NCBI GenBank assembly: GCA_022844125.1
Contig: JALHMI010000006.1
Span: 1-64,000, forward strand
Length of the DNA: 64,000 bases
Direction of reading: 5' to 3'
Origin: Pirellulales bacterium
GTDB taxonomy: Bacteria; Planctomycetota; Planctomycetia; Pirellulales; PALSA-1355
Of the stretch, positions 34,331 through 46,266 are shown piece after piece. Within the stretch, counting starts at the first letter, position 1. Each line of letters opens with the position of its first letter. The notes under the pieces are model-generated. The model had not been told where the DNA came from, did not search any database, and saw nothing but the letters and a program-made list of their open reading frames with translations. A program made the position numbers and the translations under genes.

Positions 34331-35821
34331 CTACCCTGGGTGGTGGAAGTTTATGCGCGGCGTTCCACCATCCGGTTCGCGCGGCACCTGTTCGTCGGGG
34401 ATCACGATTCGCACCCGTGAGCGCTTCTTCCCTTTGCCTCTAGCCAAGGCAGACGCAAGCTCGCCTTCGACCAACAGGGCGGCATCTTCGGGACTAGTGT
34501 CGAGTTCGATCTGGGCCATCCGCGAGCCCGAAGCCTTCCAGGCCAAGCGGCCGAGCAGGCGAGCATAGACGAGGGCGACGGTTGCGAGCACGGGGCCGCC
34601 CACAAAGAACGTCGCCAACGGCGAAAAGTCGAAGCTGTAGTAAGCGGCGACCCCCACGGCGGCCGCCATCAGGGTGACTAGGAGATAGAACATCACCCAA
34701 CTGCCAAGTTGGTAGCCCAGCGACCGGACGACTGGCATTGAAAACGGCATCAGAACGGACTCGGTCTCCAGCGAGCTGAGCAAAAGAAATGGGAAGAAGA
34801 TCCAGAGCGTGATAAAGAAGGCCATCGGGCCGATAGCAAGACTGAGTGGAAAACCGATCGAAGCCGCGGCCGTTCCGAGCATCAGCCACGAGATCGCGAT
34901 AAAAATCCATTGCCCCAGTTCGGGCATCGTGTGCTCTTGCGGAAGCGGATGTCCATCGGCAGTATCCTGCAGCGCCGTCTGGCAGCAGGCCGACACGAGC
35001 GAGAGCACGATCACATCGAACGCCACGGCGAGAGCGCCGATGAAGACGCCCCCGAGGGCGTTCATCGACAGGTGATCATCGAACATTCCAAGCATCGACA
35101 TGGCTGTGTAGCTTAACCCGACGGCCACGCACAGCCCGACGGCCATCATGGTCCAGCGCGGGAGATTTGGTCCGCGCCAGGGAAAGTCAAAGACTCCGCT
35201 GAAGAATGTCCACTTGGGAGGATCTGGCGTAATAAAGTGTCGCACTAGCCCCCGCCGCTTCGCGCTCTCCAAATACATCTCTGCGTTATCGGTGCCCGGG
35301 CCAGTTTGTCGATCGACTTGCAAGTCATCGCGGACGCCCGGAGTCACTTCCCGCCGCCGCTCAGCGAACGAGCCGAGGTTCGCATCGATAAACGGCTGTT
35401 CAGGAATCTGAGAAGGGATCAGCGGAATCTCAGGCTCATAGGCGTCTTCATTGTCAAGCGAGTCCTCTGTCGCAGCGGGTCTGGCAATGGGCAACTCACC
35501 GGGTTGTCGATCAACAAACGGATTGACCGGTACGACCCGGGGCGGACCGGAACCATCGATCACCAGGGGGGCATCAATGGTCGGCTTGCGAGGTTGCCTA
35601 ACGGGCGTTGGTTGCGAAGGTTTCCCGCCGCCAGCATCCACCGGTTTTCCTGAGCGACCTTCGGGCCGGCGTGGACTGGATTCCGGTGCGCCACCGACAG
35701 TGATCGGCGCGGCGCACTTGGGGCAGCGGACCACTTCGCCGGCCGCTAGCCCACCGAGTCGCAACGGATTGCCGCACTTCGGGCACGGCGTTTTACTGGG
35801 TTTCGGACTATCCATGGCCAT
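34331..35821 (-). CDS. Zinc-ribbon multi-pass membrane protein, unknown
   Basis: A 496-residue protein. The first 40 residues form a C4 zinc ribbon (Cys13, Cys16, Cys33, Cys36, of the KTPCPKCGNPLRL type), then a long proline-rich, acidic and probably disordered stretch to ~210, then about six transmembrane helices (for instance TMMAVGLCVAVGLSYTAMSML and AIGPMAFFITLWIFFPFLLL). Such ribbon-plus-membrane proteins recur in planctomycetes without known function. The start at ATG 35821 fits the ribbon; the frame to 35944 adds no similarity. Divergent from the cysteine desulfurase gene. Confidence 0.75.
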   Translation of the reverse strand: MAMDSPKPSKTPCPKCGNPLRLGGLAAGEVVRCPKCAAPITVGGAPESSPRRPEGRSGKPVDAGGGKPSQPTPVRQPRKPTIDAPLVIDGSGPPRVVPVNPFVDRQPGELPIARPAATEDSLDNEDAYEPEIPLIPSQIPEQPFIDANLGSFAERRREVTPGVRDDLQVDRQTGPGTDNAEMYLESAKRRGLVRHFITPDPPKWTFFSGVFDFPWRGPNLPRWTMMAVGLCVAVGLSYTAMSMLGMFDDHLSMNALGGVFIGALAVAFDVIVLSLVSACCQTALQDTADGHPLPQEHTMPELGQWIFIAISWLMLGTAAASIGFPLSLAIGPMAFFITLWIFFPFLLLSSLETESVLMPFSMPVVRSLGYQLGSWVMFYLLVTLMAAAVGVAAYYSFDFSPLATFFVGGPVLATVALVYARLLGRLAWKASGSRMAQIELDTSPEDAALLVEGELASALARGKGKKRSRVRIVIPDEQVPREPDGGTPRINFHHPG

Positions 35822-35967
35822 GTGCGTGGAAGGGCTGAGAATACTGCCCCCATCATAACGCGCCGCTGGCGGCTGAGTGCATCTGGAATTGCGATGGACG
35901 GCCTGGACGGCCCCATCCCCTTTCCCAGCCAAACGCGAGTACAATTGAAGCTTTGAGTCATCGGAAC

Positions 35968-37158
35968 ATGATCTACCTCGACCACAATTCGACGACGAAT
36001 CTCGCCCCCGAGGCGCTCGCCGCGATGACCCCTTGGATGACCGAGCGGTTTGGCAATCCGTCCAGCCAGCACGGCGTGGGACGTCGTGCGCGGCAGGCCA
36101 TTGAGCAGGCTCGTGAAGAAATTGGTCGAATCCTTGGCGTTCGGCGAGCTGGCTTGGAGCCTGATAGGATCATATTTACCAGCGGCGGCACCGAAGCGAA
36201 CAACCTGGCGTTGTTCGGCATCACGGGCTGTCTGGAAACGGGGCGCGAGATTGGCGAGATTATCGTTTCAGCCATCGAGCATCCCAGCGTTAACACGCCG
36301 GCGGCAATGTTCGAGCAACGCGGCTGGAAAGTACATCGCTTGCCGGTTGATGGCGACGGGGTGGTCCGAGCGGAACGGCTCGACGAGTATCTCAGCGCGC
36401 GAACGCGTCTGGTAAGCGTGATGCTGGCCAACAATGAAACCGGCGTGTTGCAGCCACTGCGCGAAGTTGCCCAGTGGTGCGGTGAACATGGCATTCCCCT
36501 GCATACCGACGCGGCCCAAATGGTCGGCAAGTTACCGATCGATTTTCAATCGCTTGGCATAAGCGCAATGACCATTGCTGGGCACAAGTTTAATGGACCG
36601 CTGGGAATCGGCGCGCTGGTCGTCCGCCACGACATCAAACTCTCGCCACTCTTGCGTGGTGGGTTTCAACAGGAAGGAATGCGGGGTGGAACGGAGTCGG
36701 TTGCACTGGCCCTGGGGATGCATGCGGCTTTGGCCGCCTGGGAGGCGGAGCGCGGATCGCGTGCCGAAAGAATGCGGGCACTGCGCGACCAGTTCGAAGC
36801 CCGGCTACGGACGGCATGTCAGAGTGGAGTCGAGATCGTGGGCGCCGGCGCCGATCGGCTTCCCAATACGTCGAATGTGGCCTTCCTGGGCTGTGATCGG
36901 CAGGCACTCGTGATGGCCTTAGATCTGGCGGGCGTGGCGTGCTCGACGGGCTCTGCTTGTGCCAGTGGATCCAGCGAGCCGTCGCCCGTTCTGTTGGCGA
37001 TGGGTTGCGCGCCCGAGGTAGTCGCAAGCGCGGTGCGGTTTAGTCTAGGCGCAACCACAAGTGCCGCCGACATCGACGGCGCAGTGGAGCGCATCCTACG
37101 CGTTTACCAAGAAGCCTGCTGGGCGAGTGGAACCCGACGGTCTAACGCAAGAACTTGA
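35968..37158 (+). CDS. Cysteine desulfurase (NifS/IscS family)
   Basis: A 396-residue PLP enzyme that supplies sulfur from cysteine for iron-sulfur clusters and thiolated tRNA. It opens MIYLDHNSTTNLAPEAL, has TSGGTEANNLALFG, the PLP-lysine in AGHKFNGPLGIGAL (near residue 206) and the persulfide cysteine in STGSACASGSSEPS (near Cys331). The longer RxxxGT..E insertion style matches group I NifS/IscS. The ATG at 35968 is preferred to the TTG at 35953. No iscU or other cluster-assembly gene is adjacent. Its last 17 bases overlap the convergent gene at 37142. Confidence 0.94.
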   Translation: MIYLDHNSTTNLAPEALAAMTPWMTERFGNPSSQHGVGRRARQAIEQAREEIGRILGVRRAGLEPDRIIFTSGGTEANNLALFGITGCLETGREIGEIIVSAIEHPSVNTPAAMFEQRGWKVHRLPVDGDGVVRAERLDEYLSARTRLVSVMLANNETGVLQPLREVAQWCGEHGIPLHTDAAQMVGKLPIDFQSLGISAMTIAGHKFNGPLGIGALVVRHDIKLSPLLRGGFQQEGMRGGTESVALALGMHAALAAWEAERGSRAERMRALRDQFEARLRTACQSGVEIVGAGADRLPNTSNVAFLGCDRQALVMALDLAGVACSTGSACASGSSEPSPVLLAMGCAPEVVASAVRFSLGATTSAADIDGAVERILRVYQEACWASGTRRSNART

Positions 37159-37525
37159 TCGCTTTGACCTCGCTCGTAATCACCCGGTTCTTGGCTTCCA
37201 AATCGTCGAAGCCGAGTTCCATTTTCAGACCGACTTTCACCTCGTGCATCAGGACCAGCGTTTGCTCATCCTGTGGCCCAGCGGTGGCGCCTAGCAAATA
37301 GACAGTTCGCGACGGAGAGAACGCGGCGCCGTGCCGAGCAATCGCCATCTGGCATTCGCCTGTGCGGCGATCGAGCAGTTGGCCGCGATAGACCTGGTCA
37401 TCGGTTTCAATCACGAATTCCTGCCCCAACGGCATTCTGTCGTGGGTCACTGAGGTCACCGGAGTGCCTGGCGCAGCAGCCATCGTGGCCAGCGCGAAGA
37501 GCACTGTTGCCGAGTGGCTTTTCAT
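37142..37525 (-). CDS. Secreted protein of unknown function
   Basis: A 127-residue protein from ATG 37525 with a signal peptide (MKSHSATVLFALATMAAA). The mature part is beta-rich (FVIETDDQVYRGQLLDRRTGECQMAI, VYLLGATAGPQDEQTLVLMHEVKVGLKME). No family is recognised. It overlaps the end of the convergent cysteine desulfurase gene by 17 bp, which argues for a real gene with tight packing but says nothing about function. Confidence 0.6.
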   Translation of the reverse strand: MKSHSATVLFALATMAAAPGTPVTSVTHDRMPLGQEFVIETDDQVYRGQLLDRRTGECQMAIARHGAAFSPSRTVYLLGATAGPQDEQTLVLMHEVKVGLKMELGFDDLEAKNRVITSEVKAIKFLR

Positions 37526-37741
37526 GGTTGCGATCTCCAAGTTGCTTTCCGCGAATGCGGATCTACAGGATGTGTAACCAAATGTAGCTCCTATGTCGAG
37601 CAACAGGCACGGGAACGAAGTAGCAATTGTGGAAAGTTGTCAGCCGCTAGCGGCTGCATAATCAGCATAGGCTGCCCAGGGTCGCAACCAATGCAGGATT
37701 TCGGCAGGGTTTTGGCTAATGTTCATCGTCGCAGTGGCCGA

Positions 37742-38791
37742 TTATTCGCGTTCTTCCGAAGTGCCGGAGTCAGTTCTTTTCGGATCTTCGGCAGCGGTTA
37801 CGAGCAGTGCCTGTAAAGCCCATCCGGTCGTGGAAACCTGCTGAGCATAGCTGTCGACGCCGGGCGGCCGGGTCGTGGCCGGCCAACTACCGTCCGCATG
37901 CTGCCGGGATAGTAGATAGTCTCGCCCGTGGACGATCGAAGCCGCAAGCTTGCGCTCTATGGGATACCTCATATACTCCGCGCTGAGTGCGAGCAAGACG
38001 ACGGCCGTATCAAACACTTCGGGCGGTGAGTTGACGTAGGGGCCCCAGCCGCCGCCGTCCGATTCGCCAGCAGCGATCAGCTTCAGCGCCTGCGTGCGAT
38101 GCAAGCGGACTGCCTGGCAATCCTCGTTGGGAAGCGCTAGCAGCGCTGCGGCCGCGTCGAGAACGCCCTGAGGCTCGTGCTCAGCAAACCACTGCTGGCC
38201 TTGCTTGATCTGCCTGGAGAATCCCCTCGCGTCTGCCGCAAGCAGAATACGAATCGCCATCGCCGTGGCCAGAGGTTGGCCATAGGTAACGGGCGAGCCG
38301 AGCGTGCCCTCGGCGTCGGCGGGCCAGCTGCCATCGGGCTGTTGCAATTCGGCCAAGAGCTGCGCCGCAGATTTGAGCGGCCCGCAGCTGTCGACGAGTC
38401 CGCTGGCCGTCGCGTCGGCGAGCGCTGCGGCAAATTGGATTCGGGCGAGGTTCTTATCCTTGAAAGGTCCGTCCGGACCGTTGTTGTCCCATGCCTCTGG
38501 TGAACGCAGGAACTTCAGCGTATCGTCAAGCGGCGTACGATCGTGAAGCAGTCCTCGACTTGTTGCCGCGGCAAGGGCTCGCACGGCGTCGCCGTTGTTG
38601 TGGCAAGAGTAGCAGTCGTTCTCGCGATGCCACTTGGGGACCTCGGTCGCCAGATAGGCAATGGCTCGCTGGACCGATTCAGGCGGCTCGCCGAAAACCT
38701 GGCTCGGGCTTACGAGCGCGATCAAGGCAAACAGCACTGAAAGCGCTAGACCACGAATGGCTCGTCGACAACGGACGTTGAATTTGCTCAT
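37742..38791 (-). CDS. Secreted prenyltransferase/squalene-oxidase-repeat protein with CxxCH
   Basis: A 349-residue exported protein (signal to about residue 34). A single heme motif CYSCH spans residues 60-64, and the rest is an alpha/alpha-toroid with QW-like repeats: QQPDGSWPADAEG, ESDGGGWGPYVNSP and QHADGSWPATTRPPG. It lacks the DxDD/catalytic acid motifs of squalene-hopene cyclase, so it is not expected to cyclise terpenes; it more likely is a planctomycete periplasmic protein of unknown role. It is divergent from the PVC-cytochrome gene at 38933 (141-bp gap), which suggests a linked function. Confidence 0.8.
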   Translation of the reverse strand: MSKFNVRCRRAIRGLALSVLFALIALVSPSQVFGEPPESVQRAIAYLATEVPKWHRENDCYSCHNNGDAVRALAAATSRGLLHDRTPLDDTLKFLRSPEAWDNNGPDGPFKDKNLARIQFAAALADATASGLVDSCGPLKSAAQLLAELQQPDGSWPADAEGTLGSPVTYGQPLATAMAIRILLAADARGFSRQIKQGQQWFAEHEPQGVLDAAAALLALPNEDCQAVRLHRTQALKLIAAGESDGGGWGPYVNSPPEVFDTAVVLLALSAEYMRYPIERKLAASIVHGRDYLLSRQHADGSWPATTRPPGVDSYAQQVSTTGWALQALLVTAAEDPKRTDSGTSEERE

Positions 38792-38932
38792 GCCGGAATT
38801 CTAGGGTTACTTCGGAAGTAAGTCTCGCGGGGACTGGCCGCGCGCGTCAGGGCTGCTTATCCTCAGGGGTTCCGCGGCCGAGCCAGCCCACCAGCCCACG
38901 TTTCCTAACTCACTGGTTCCTTCAGGTGTTCG

Positions 38933-41872
38933 ATGTACCGATTGCCATTTCAGTCAATGTTGGTCTTGATGGCCGTGCTGTCCGCGGCGTTTGCGGCAGC
39001 TGAGGATCGACCTGTGCCCACGGGTGAGGCCGCCGCGCGGTTCAAGCTGCCGAAGGGCTTCAAGGCGACGTTGTTTGCGGGTGAGCCGGACCTGGTGCAG
39101 CCCATTGCGTTCACGTTTGACGACCGCGGCCGACTGTGGGTGTGTGAAAACTACTCTTATCCGAGTTGGTCTGCCGAAGCCCAAGACAAAGTCCTGATCT
39201 TCGAAGACACCGACGGTGACGGAGCGTTCGATGTTCGCAAAGTGTTTCTTGAGAACGGTAGCAACTTGTCTGGTATCGAATACGGCTTTGGCGGCATCTG
39301 GCTCTGTTCGACGCCGAATCTGGTCTTCGTGCCGGATGCCGATGGCGACGACGTGCCCGATGGTCCGGCGGCAATTAAAATCGACGGATTCGATATCACG
39401 GCTCGGCACAACGTCAGCAGTTCATTGGCCTGGGGTGTCGATGGTTGGCTGTATGGCTGCAATGGCATCCTTTCGAACTCGAAGCTTGGTGCGCCGGGGA
39501 CTCCCGACGCCGAGCGCACGCTGATGAACTGCGGCGTGTGGCGGGTGCATCCGACTCGCGGCACATTCGAAGTCGTCGCACACGGCACGACGAACCCGTG
39601 GGGGCTCGATTTCGACGCCTACGGTCAGACGTTCATCACCAACTGCGTAATCGAGCATCTGTGGCATGCCGTGCCTGGGGCCCGCTTCCAGCGAATGTTC
39701 GGCCAGGATTTCAATCCGCATACGTACGCCCTGATGAAAACTTCGGCCGATCACATCCACTGGGCGGGAGGCCATTGGACCGAAGCCCGCGGCGAAGAAC
39801 GCCATAGTGCAAGCGGCGGCGGACATGCTCATGTCGGCGCGATGGTTTATTTGGGTGACAACTGGCCCGACGAGTATCGCCAGAGCATCTTCATGTGCAA
39901 CATTCACGGTAATCGCGTGAATCGCGACTTGCTCGAACGGCACGCCTCGGGCTATGTGGCGGAGCACGCCGCTGATTTCCTCCATGCCGGAGACCCTTGG
40001 CTTCGAGGACTGCAGATCAAGTACGGTCCGGACGGTGGCGTGTATGTCAGCGACTGGACCGATACCGGGGAGTGCCACAATTACGAAGTCGCGGATCGGA
40101 CTAATGGGCGGATATTCAAGGTGAGTTACGGCACGCCGAAGCCGTGGACGGCGGATCTGGCGAAACTGAGCGATGCCGAGCTTGTTAGTCAGGTGATGCA
40201 TAAGAATCAGTGGATTGCACGGCATGCCCGGCGACTATTGCAGGAGCGAGTCGCAGGCGGCAAGATGATCGACGCAGCACCTGCGCGGAAGTTGTTGGCC
40301 GAGGCCAAGTCGGGTATCGACGCGTTGGCGGCATTATGGACACTCCATGCGATCGGATCCGCGGATGAATCTTTGTTGCTCAACGTAATGAGTAGTTCGT
40401 ACGACGTCGTGCGCGGCTGGGCGATTCAGCTTGAGCTGGAAGATCATGCGGCATCAACAAACATGCTGAGTAACCTCGCGAAACTGGCCGCCGACGATCC
40501 ATCAGCCTGGGTGCGGATGCAGTTGGCCGCGGGACTGCAGCGACTGGAGCTTGCCGATCGCTGGCCGATTGCCACGGCACTGGCGCGACATGCGGAAGAC
40601 GCCGGCGATACGAACCTGATGCTGATGCTGTGGTACGGCATTGAACCGTTGGCCGGCAGCGACCCAACCCGCGCACTCGACCTGGCGGCCACCTCAAAAA
40701 TACCGCTCATCCGGCAGTACATCGCCCGGCGAATCGCTTCGGATGCGAGCCCCGCCGGACTGGCTGCACTTGTCGCGGCAATGACAGGCGGCGACGATAC
40801 CTTTCGCGAACCGGTGCTGGCTGGCATGCACGAGGCAATGGGGGCCCGCCGCCGAGTGGCGATGCCAGAGGGATGGGCCGCCCTGTATCCGCTGATCGCC
40901 AAGAGCAAGGATCCCAACGTGCGCGAGACGGGTATGCTGCTGGCGCTCATCTTTGGAGATTCGCAGGCAACCAGCGATCTCAAGCAGATTGCAATTGATA
41001 CCAGCGCGGCCGGTGCAGATCGTTCGAAAGCGGTCGTGGCACTCGCGCAAGCCAAGGTCGACGGTTTGCCGTCGCTGCTGTTCTCGCTGCTGGCGGATCC
41101 CGCAGTGCGGATTGACGCCTTGCGAGGTTTGGCCGCCTACAGCGATGAGGCGACACCCGAACAAGTGCTCGCGGCGTACTCGCATTACGATCAGCCGGCG
41201 CGCCAGGAAGCCGCCAGTGTGCTCACGTCGCGAGCGGTCTGGGCGCACAAACTGCTCGACGCAGTGGAAGCCGGTCTGGTGGCCAAGAGTGATCTCTCGG
41301 CTTTTCACATCCAACAGCTCCAGAGCCTGAAGGATCAGACGCTGAGTGAGCGGTTGGCCAAGAGCTGGGGAGCCGCTCGTCCGACCGCCGCCGATCGGGT
41401 TGCCAAGATCGCCGAATACAAAGAGAAGCTCACCGAAGAGCTCCTCGCCAAGGCCGATCCTGCGAAGGGCAGGGCGGTGTTCACGAAGACTTGCGCCACT
41501 TGCCACACGCTGTTCGATGCTGGTGGACGCATCGGCCCGGAACTGACCGGCGCCCAGCGAGAGAACCTCGACTACGTGCTCTCGAATGTCCTCGACCCCA
41601 GCGCCGTGATGGCGAACGAGTATCGCATGCAGCTCATCCAAACGGCGGATGGCCGCGTGTTAACGGGCATCGTCAAGCAGGAAGACGAAGCAGGCCTCAC
41701 GCTGCAAACCGCTACCGAGCAGGTGATGATTCCCAAGGAGGAAATCGAGGTTCGCCAGACGACCGACGCCAGCATGATGCCCGACGGCCTGCTGAATGAA
41801 CTCAGCATCGACGATGTTCGGGTGCTCGTGGCGTACTTGCGAAGCAAGCAGCAAGTACCGTTGGCCGAATAG
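38933..41872 (+). CDS. PVC-type heme-binding CxxCH protein (membrane-bound dehydrogenase domain)
   Basis: A 979-residue exported protein (signal MYRLPFQSMLVLMAVLSAAFAAA). A sorbosone-dehydrogenase-like six-bladed propeller spans about residues 35-400 (WVCENYSYPSW, DTDGDGAFDVRKVF, GIWLCSTPNLVFVPDADGD), HEAT-like helices follow to ~820, and the C-terminal cytochrome domain has CATCH at residue 854, GGRIGPELTG and an MMPDGLLNELS ending. It is assumed to oxidise a periplasmic sugar, alcohol or amine and pass electrons to the covalent heme. It stands as a single transcription unit, divergent from the CxxCH toroid protein. Confidence 0.9.
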   Translation: MYRLPFQSMLVLMAVLSAAFAAAEDRPVPTGEAAARFKLPKGFKATLFAGEPDLVQPIAFTFDDRGRLWVCENYSYPSWSAEAQDKVLIFEDTDGDGAFDVRKVFLENGSNLSGIEYGFGGIWLCSTPNLVFVPDADGDDVPDGPAAIKIDGFDITARHNVSSSLAWGVDGWLYGCNGILSNSKLGAPGTPDAERTLMNCGVWRVHPTRGTFEVVAHGTTNPWGLDFDAYGQTFITNCVIEHLWHAVPGARFQRMFGQDFNPHTYALMKTSADHIHWAGGHWTEARGEERHSASGGGHAHVGAMVYLGDNWPDEYRQSIFMCNIHGNRVNRDLLERHASGYVAEHAADFLHAGDPWLRGLQIKYGPDGGVYVSDWTDTGECHNYEVADRTNGRIFKVSYGTPKPWTADLAKLSDAELVSQVMHKNQWIARHARRLLQERVAGGKMIDAAPARKLLAEAKSGIDALAALWTLHAIGSADESLLLNVMSSSYDVVRGWAIQLELEDHAASTNMLSNLAKLAADDPSAWVRMQLAAGLQRLELADRWPIATALARHAEDAGDTNLMLMLWYGIEPLAGSDPTRALDLAATSKIPLIRQYIARRIASDASPAGLAALVAAMTGGDDTFREPVLAGMHEAMGARRRVAMPEGWAALYPLIAKSKDPNVRETGMLLALIFGDSQATSDLKQIAIDTSAAGADRSKAVVALAQAKVDGLPSLLFSLLADPAVRIDALRGLAAYSDEATPEQVLAAYSHYDQPARQEAASVLTSRAVWAHKLLDAVEAGLVAKSDLSAFHIQQLQSLKDQTLSERLAKSWGAARPTAADRVAKIAEYKEKLTEELLAKADPAKGRAVFTKTCATCHTLFDAGGRIGPELTGAQRENLDYVLSNVLDPSAVMANEYRMQLIQTADGRVLTGIVKQEDEAGLTLQTATEQVMIPKEEIEVRQTTDASMMPDGLLNELSIDDVRVLVAYLRSKQQVPLAE

Positions 41873-42205
41873 GTTTCTTCGCTCGGCCGATCGCATAATC
41901 GGCAAAGTCAACCACAGTGAATCGACACTCCCTCGCACGTCCTCGGCAAACTTGAGGCAAACTGTACATTCCGCGGATGGTAAAGTTTTCCGCAACACTT
42001 GCAAACATCTGCACGAACATCGATGGATCGACGGACGGCAAAGGACTTGCGCTGGCCGCGCTGGTCACGCATCAAAAATCGTCTTGTCAAAGATCGTGGG
42101 CACGCCGCTTGCATTGCGGTTCCCGTCGCCCGACGCCGCGGGCGCTTGTCGGCACACTGAGGTGCTGATTCTCATCTTCCACACGCTTTCCAGGAGGGAA
42201 CGCAC
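41873..42205. other. 333-bp gap with no supported gene
   Basis: No palindromic repeat of the families described elsewhere and no coding frame with recognisable content is seen. The last 25 bases carry a strong CAGGAGGGA ribosome site for the small gene at 42206. Confidence 0.5.
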
Positions 42206-42448
42206 ATGGACCCTAGCAGTCTTCGCTATCTGCTCATCGCTCTGGCCGGCGCGCTCGCGGTTTGCGTGAACATTCCCTGGCGGCACACGGCCTGGTCACT
42301 ACGCCGAAGTGTGCATTCGATCGTTGCTCCTCGAGATCTGACTGCCTGGAACACGCGGGCGCGTCAGCGGCAATATGCCGTTGCTCCCGCGACGGTTCGC
42401 GGCAGCAGCCGGCTGTATGCCCAGACACGGGCGCGAGCGCGGGATTGA
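42206..42448 (+). CDS. Small membrane-anchored protein, unknown
   Basis: An 80-residue protein with one transmembrane helix (residues 6-23, RYLLIALAGALAVCVNIPW) and a basic soluble tail. AGGAGGGA sits 8 bp before the ATG, an unusually good ribosome site for this window, which is the main support. Function unknown. It converges with the thiolase gene 15 bp away. Confidence 0.5.
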   Translation: MDPSSLRYLLIALAGALAVCVNIPWRHTAWSLRRSVHSIVAPRDLTAWNTRARQRQYAVAPATVRGSSRLYAQTRARARD

Positions 42449-42463
42449 ACGCCGAATTGTCGG

Positions 42464-43615
42464 TTAGATCCGTTCGATGATCGTGCAGGTGGCCATTCCG
42501 TGGCCGATGCACATCGTTTGCAGTCCCAAGCGGCCACCGGTCGCCTCCAGGCCGTTCAGCATCTTGCCGAACAGTCCGGCGCCGGTGGCTCCCAAAGGAT
42601 GCCCGTGGGCGATGGCCCCGCCCCACGGGTTTACTTTTTCCAGATTGGCGTTGAGCTCGCGTGCCCAGGAGAGCACGACCGTGGCGAAGGCTTCGTTGAT
42701 CTCGATCCAGTCGATGTCCGCGAGTGTCAGACCGGCTCGCTTGAGCGCCTTTTGCGTTGCGGGAATCACGCCGGCCAATTGCAACGTGGGATCGTCGCCC
42801 ACGGCTACGCGAGCCAGGAAGCGAGCCCGCGGTTTGAAGCCGTCGCCGATGGCCACCTCGCGATCGGCAATGAGCACGGCCGACGAACCGTCCGAAATCT
42901 GGCTTGAGTTGGCGGCCGTAACCACGCCGTTGCCGTTCGGTCGGAAGACAGTCTTCAGTGAAGCCATCTTCTCGGGATCGAGCGTTTCGCGAACACCTTC
43001 GTCGCGGTCAAGCGTGAAGGCCTTGCCTGCGCCATCGACGGCGGCAGTCGGAAGGATTTCCTTGTAGCGTCCTTCGCGAATCGCAGCGGCTGCCCGGCGA
43101 TGGCTTTCCTTGGCGAACTCGTCAACGTCACTGCGGGTGATCTTGTACTTCTCGGCCAGCAGTTCGGCGCTTTCGCCCTGATGCACAAGGTTGAACCGCG
43201 CGAGCTCGGGATTCAGCTTGTCGAGCGAACCCACGTCGCTGAACATCGGCACTCGGGTCATGTTCTCGACGCCGCAGCCAATCGCATAGAAGGCATCGCC
43301 GGCGCCGATCGCTTGCGCGGCGAAGTGGATCGCCTGCTGGCTCGATCCGCACATCCGGTTAAGCGTCACGGCGGGCACTTCGACCGGGAAGCCGGCCAGA
43401 AACGATGCCAGACGGCCGACGTTCGCGCCCTGCTCGCCGGCCTGGCTGACGCAGCCGGTGATCACGTCTTCAATCTTCGCCGGATCGATGCCCACTCGCT
43501 CGACGAGTCCGGCCAGCGAAAAGGCCAGCAGCGAATCAGGCCGCACTTCGCGCAGCGCGCTCCCCTTGCGACCAAATGGCGTCCGCACGGCTTCGATGAC
43601 GACTGGCTGTGGCAT
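42464..43615 (-). CDS. Acetyl-CoA acetyltransferase / thiolase family
   Basis: A 383-residue thiolase-fold enzyme. The nucleophile is Cys89 in [29 protein letters not shown] (general-base histidine) and the second catalytic cysteine in CIGHGMAT complete the site. It cleaves 3-ketoacyl-CoA or condenses acetyl-CoA. The cytoplasmic enzyme lies downstream of an acyl-CoA ligase on the same strand (78-bp gap), so the pair probably forms a fatty-acid activation and degradation unit. Confidence 0.93.
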   Translation of the reverse strand: MPQPVVIEAVRTPFGRKGSALREVRPDSLLAFSLAGLVERVGIDPAKIEDVITGCVSQAGEQGANVGRLASFLAGFPVEVPAVTLNRMCGSSQQAIHFAAQAIGAGDAFYAIGCGVENMTRVPMFSDVGSLDKLNPELARFNLVHQGESAELLAEKYKITRSDVDEFAKESHRRAAAAIREGRYKEILPTAAVDGAGKAFTLDRDEGVRETLDPEKMASLKTVFRPNGNGVVTAANSSQISDGSSAVLIADREVAIGDGFKPRARFLARVAVGDDPTLQLAGVIPATQKALKRAGLTLADIDWIEINEAFATVVLSWARELNANLEKVNPWGGAIAHGHPLGATGAGLFGKMLNGLEATGGRLGLQTMCIGHGMATCTIIERI

Positions 43616-43693
43616 GGCTGGTTTCCTCTCAATGAATTGATCGGGCGTACGGCCCGCTGGTTTCCGGATGAATTGTAGGCAGATGGACGAGGG

Positions 43694-45343
<1,650 letters not shown>

Positions 45344-45600
45344 TTCTCGCCTCGGAAAGGGAGCGGATGGAGATCAGAAGTGGAAGTGTTGCGGCCGCCT
45401 GACTGTTGGCCCGTGAGGTGTCCGCCGGGGATGAATTCTAATCGAGTGGAAACTGGGAAACGAGAGGGAGGCCTGAGGCGACAGGCCCCAGGCCTGGAGG
45501 TCAAAAAACGGGGGTTAGGGGTTACAAACCTGGTTCAAGATGTCGTTTGTCCGGCGGCCCAGGCCAAAATGTTGGGGTGGATGTTTTCCGCGTTCGCGGA

Positions 45601-45919
45601 TTTCGCGCGTGTGCGCCCAAGTTTTCGTGAAAATGATGTTTCGGGCGCACACACCTGCATTGTCGGACCCAAACGGGTGGCACCTGAGCTGCGTGATTTC
45701 ACCAGGCCTCCAATGATGTTGTCGTTTCAGTCGTCTTGTCGAAGTTGGGACACAATCCGCTGAACGTACCATAAACGAAACGCTGGCCTGATTTCAAATG
45801 TTTGTGGACACGTGGGTCGTGTGGGACGGTGTGCGGTGATCGCGGTCCGTAGAAACGAGTTGCGCTGGCGGCGCGCCACACAAGCGGTCAAGTGGCCAGC
45901 GGAGTGCGAATTTTTCAGA
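45601..45919 (-). repeat. ~330-bp dispersed element, copy 2 (reversed)
   Basis: Reverse-complement relative of 22021-22353. The 30-base identical block lies at 45625-45654; here the hairpin stem is a perfect GTGTGCGCCC/GGGCGCACAC (45609-45618 with 45643-45652) around a loop that holds GAAACATCATTTTCACGA on the minus strand. It sits in the 1.46-kb gene-free stretch 45344-46805; 45344-45600 shows no gene. Confidence 0.8.
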
Positions 45920-46266
45920 CATGTCCAGCCCGCCGCGGGTGATTGGTCATGGTGAGATCCACCGTTGTCATCGTCGTACTCCTGAGATAACACTCCGCAT
46001 GTACGCTACCGCAAAGGGTGGCAACATTTCAAGCGCGCGAAGTGAGTGTGGATAGCGATTCGCGATGCGTTAGATGCTGCAAGGAGTTGCGGCTCGAGTG
46101 CGCCACACAGTTTACAGAGTTGCTCCCGCTCTTCGTCGTGCCGTCGCGGTTGGTTCATGCTCTTGGCTGAGCAGGAAGCTAATGGACTACCACAACGGCA
46201 CGACAACACGACGCAAGAATGGGAAGCAGGAATTCAACCATCGCCGTGTCATTGATCGCTGACTCA

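Noticed and set aside
37742-38791. Squalene-hopene cyclase
   Set aside because: QW-like repeats are present, but the catalytic acid motif is missing, the length is half and a CxxCH is added.
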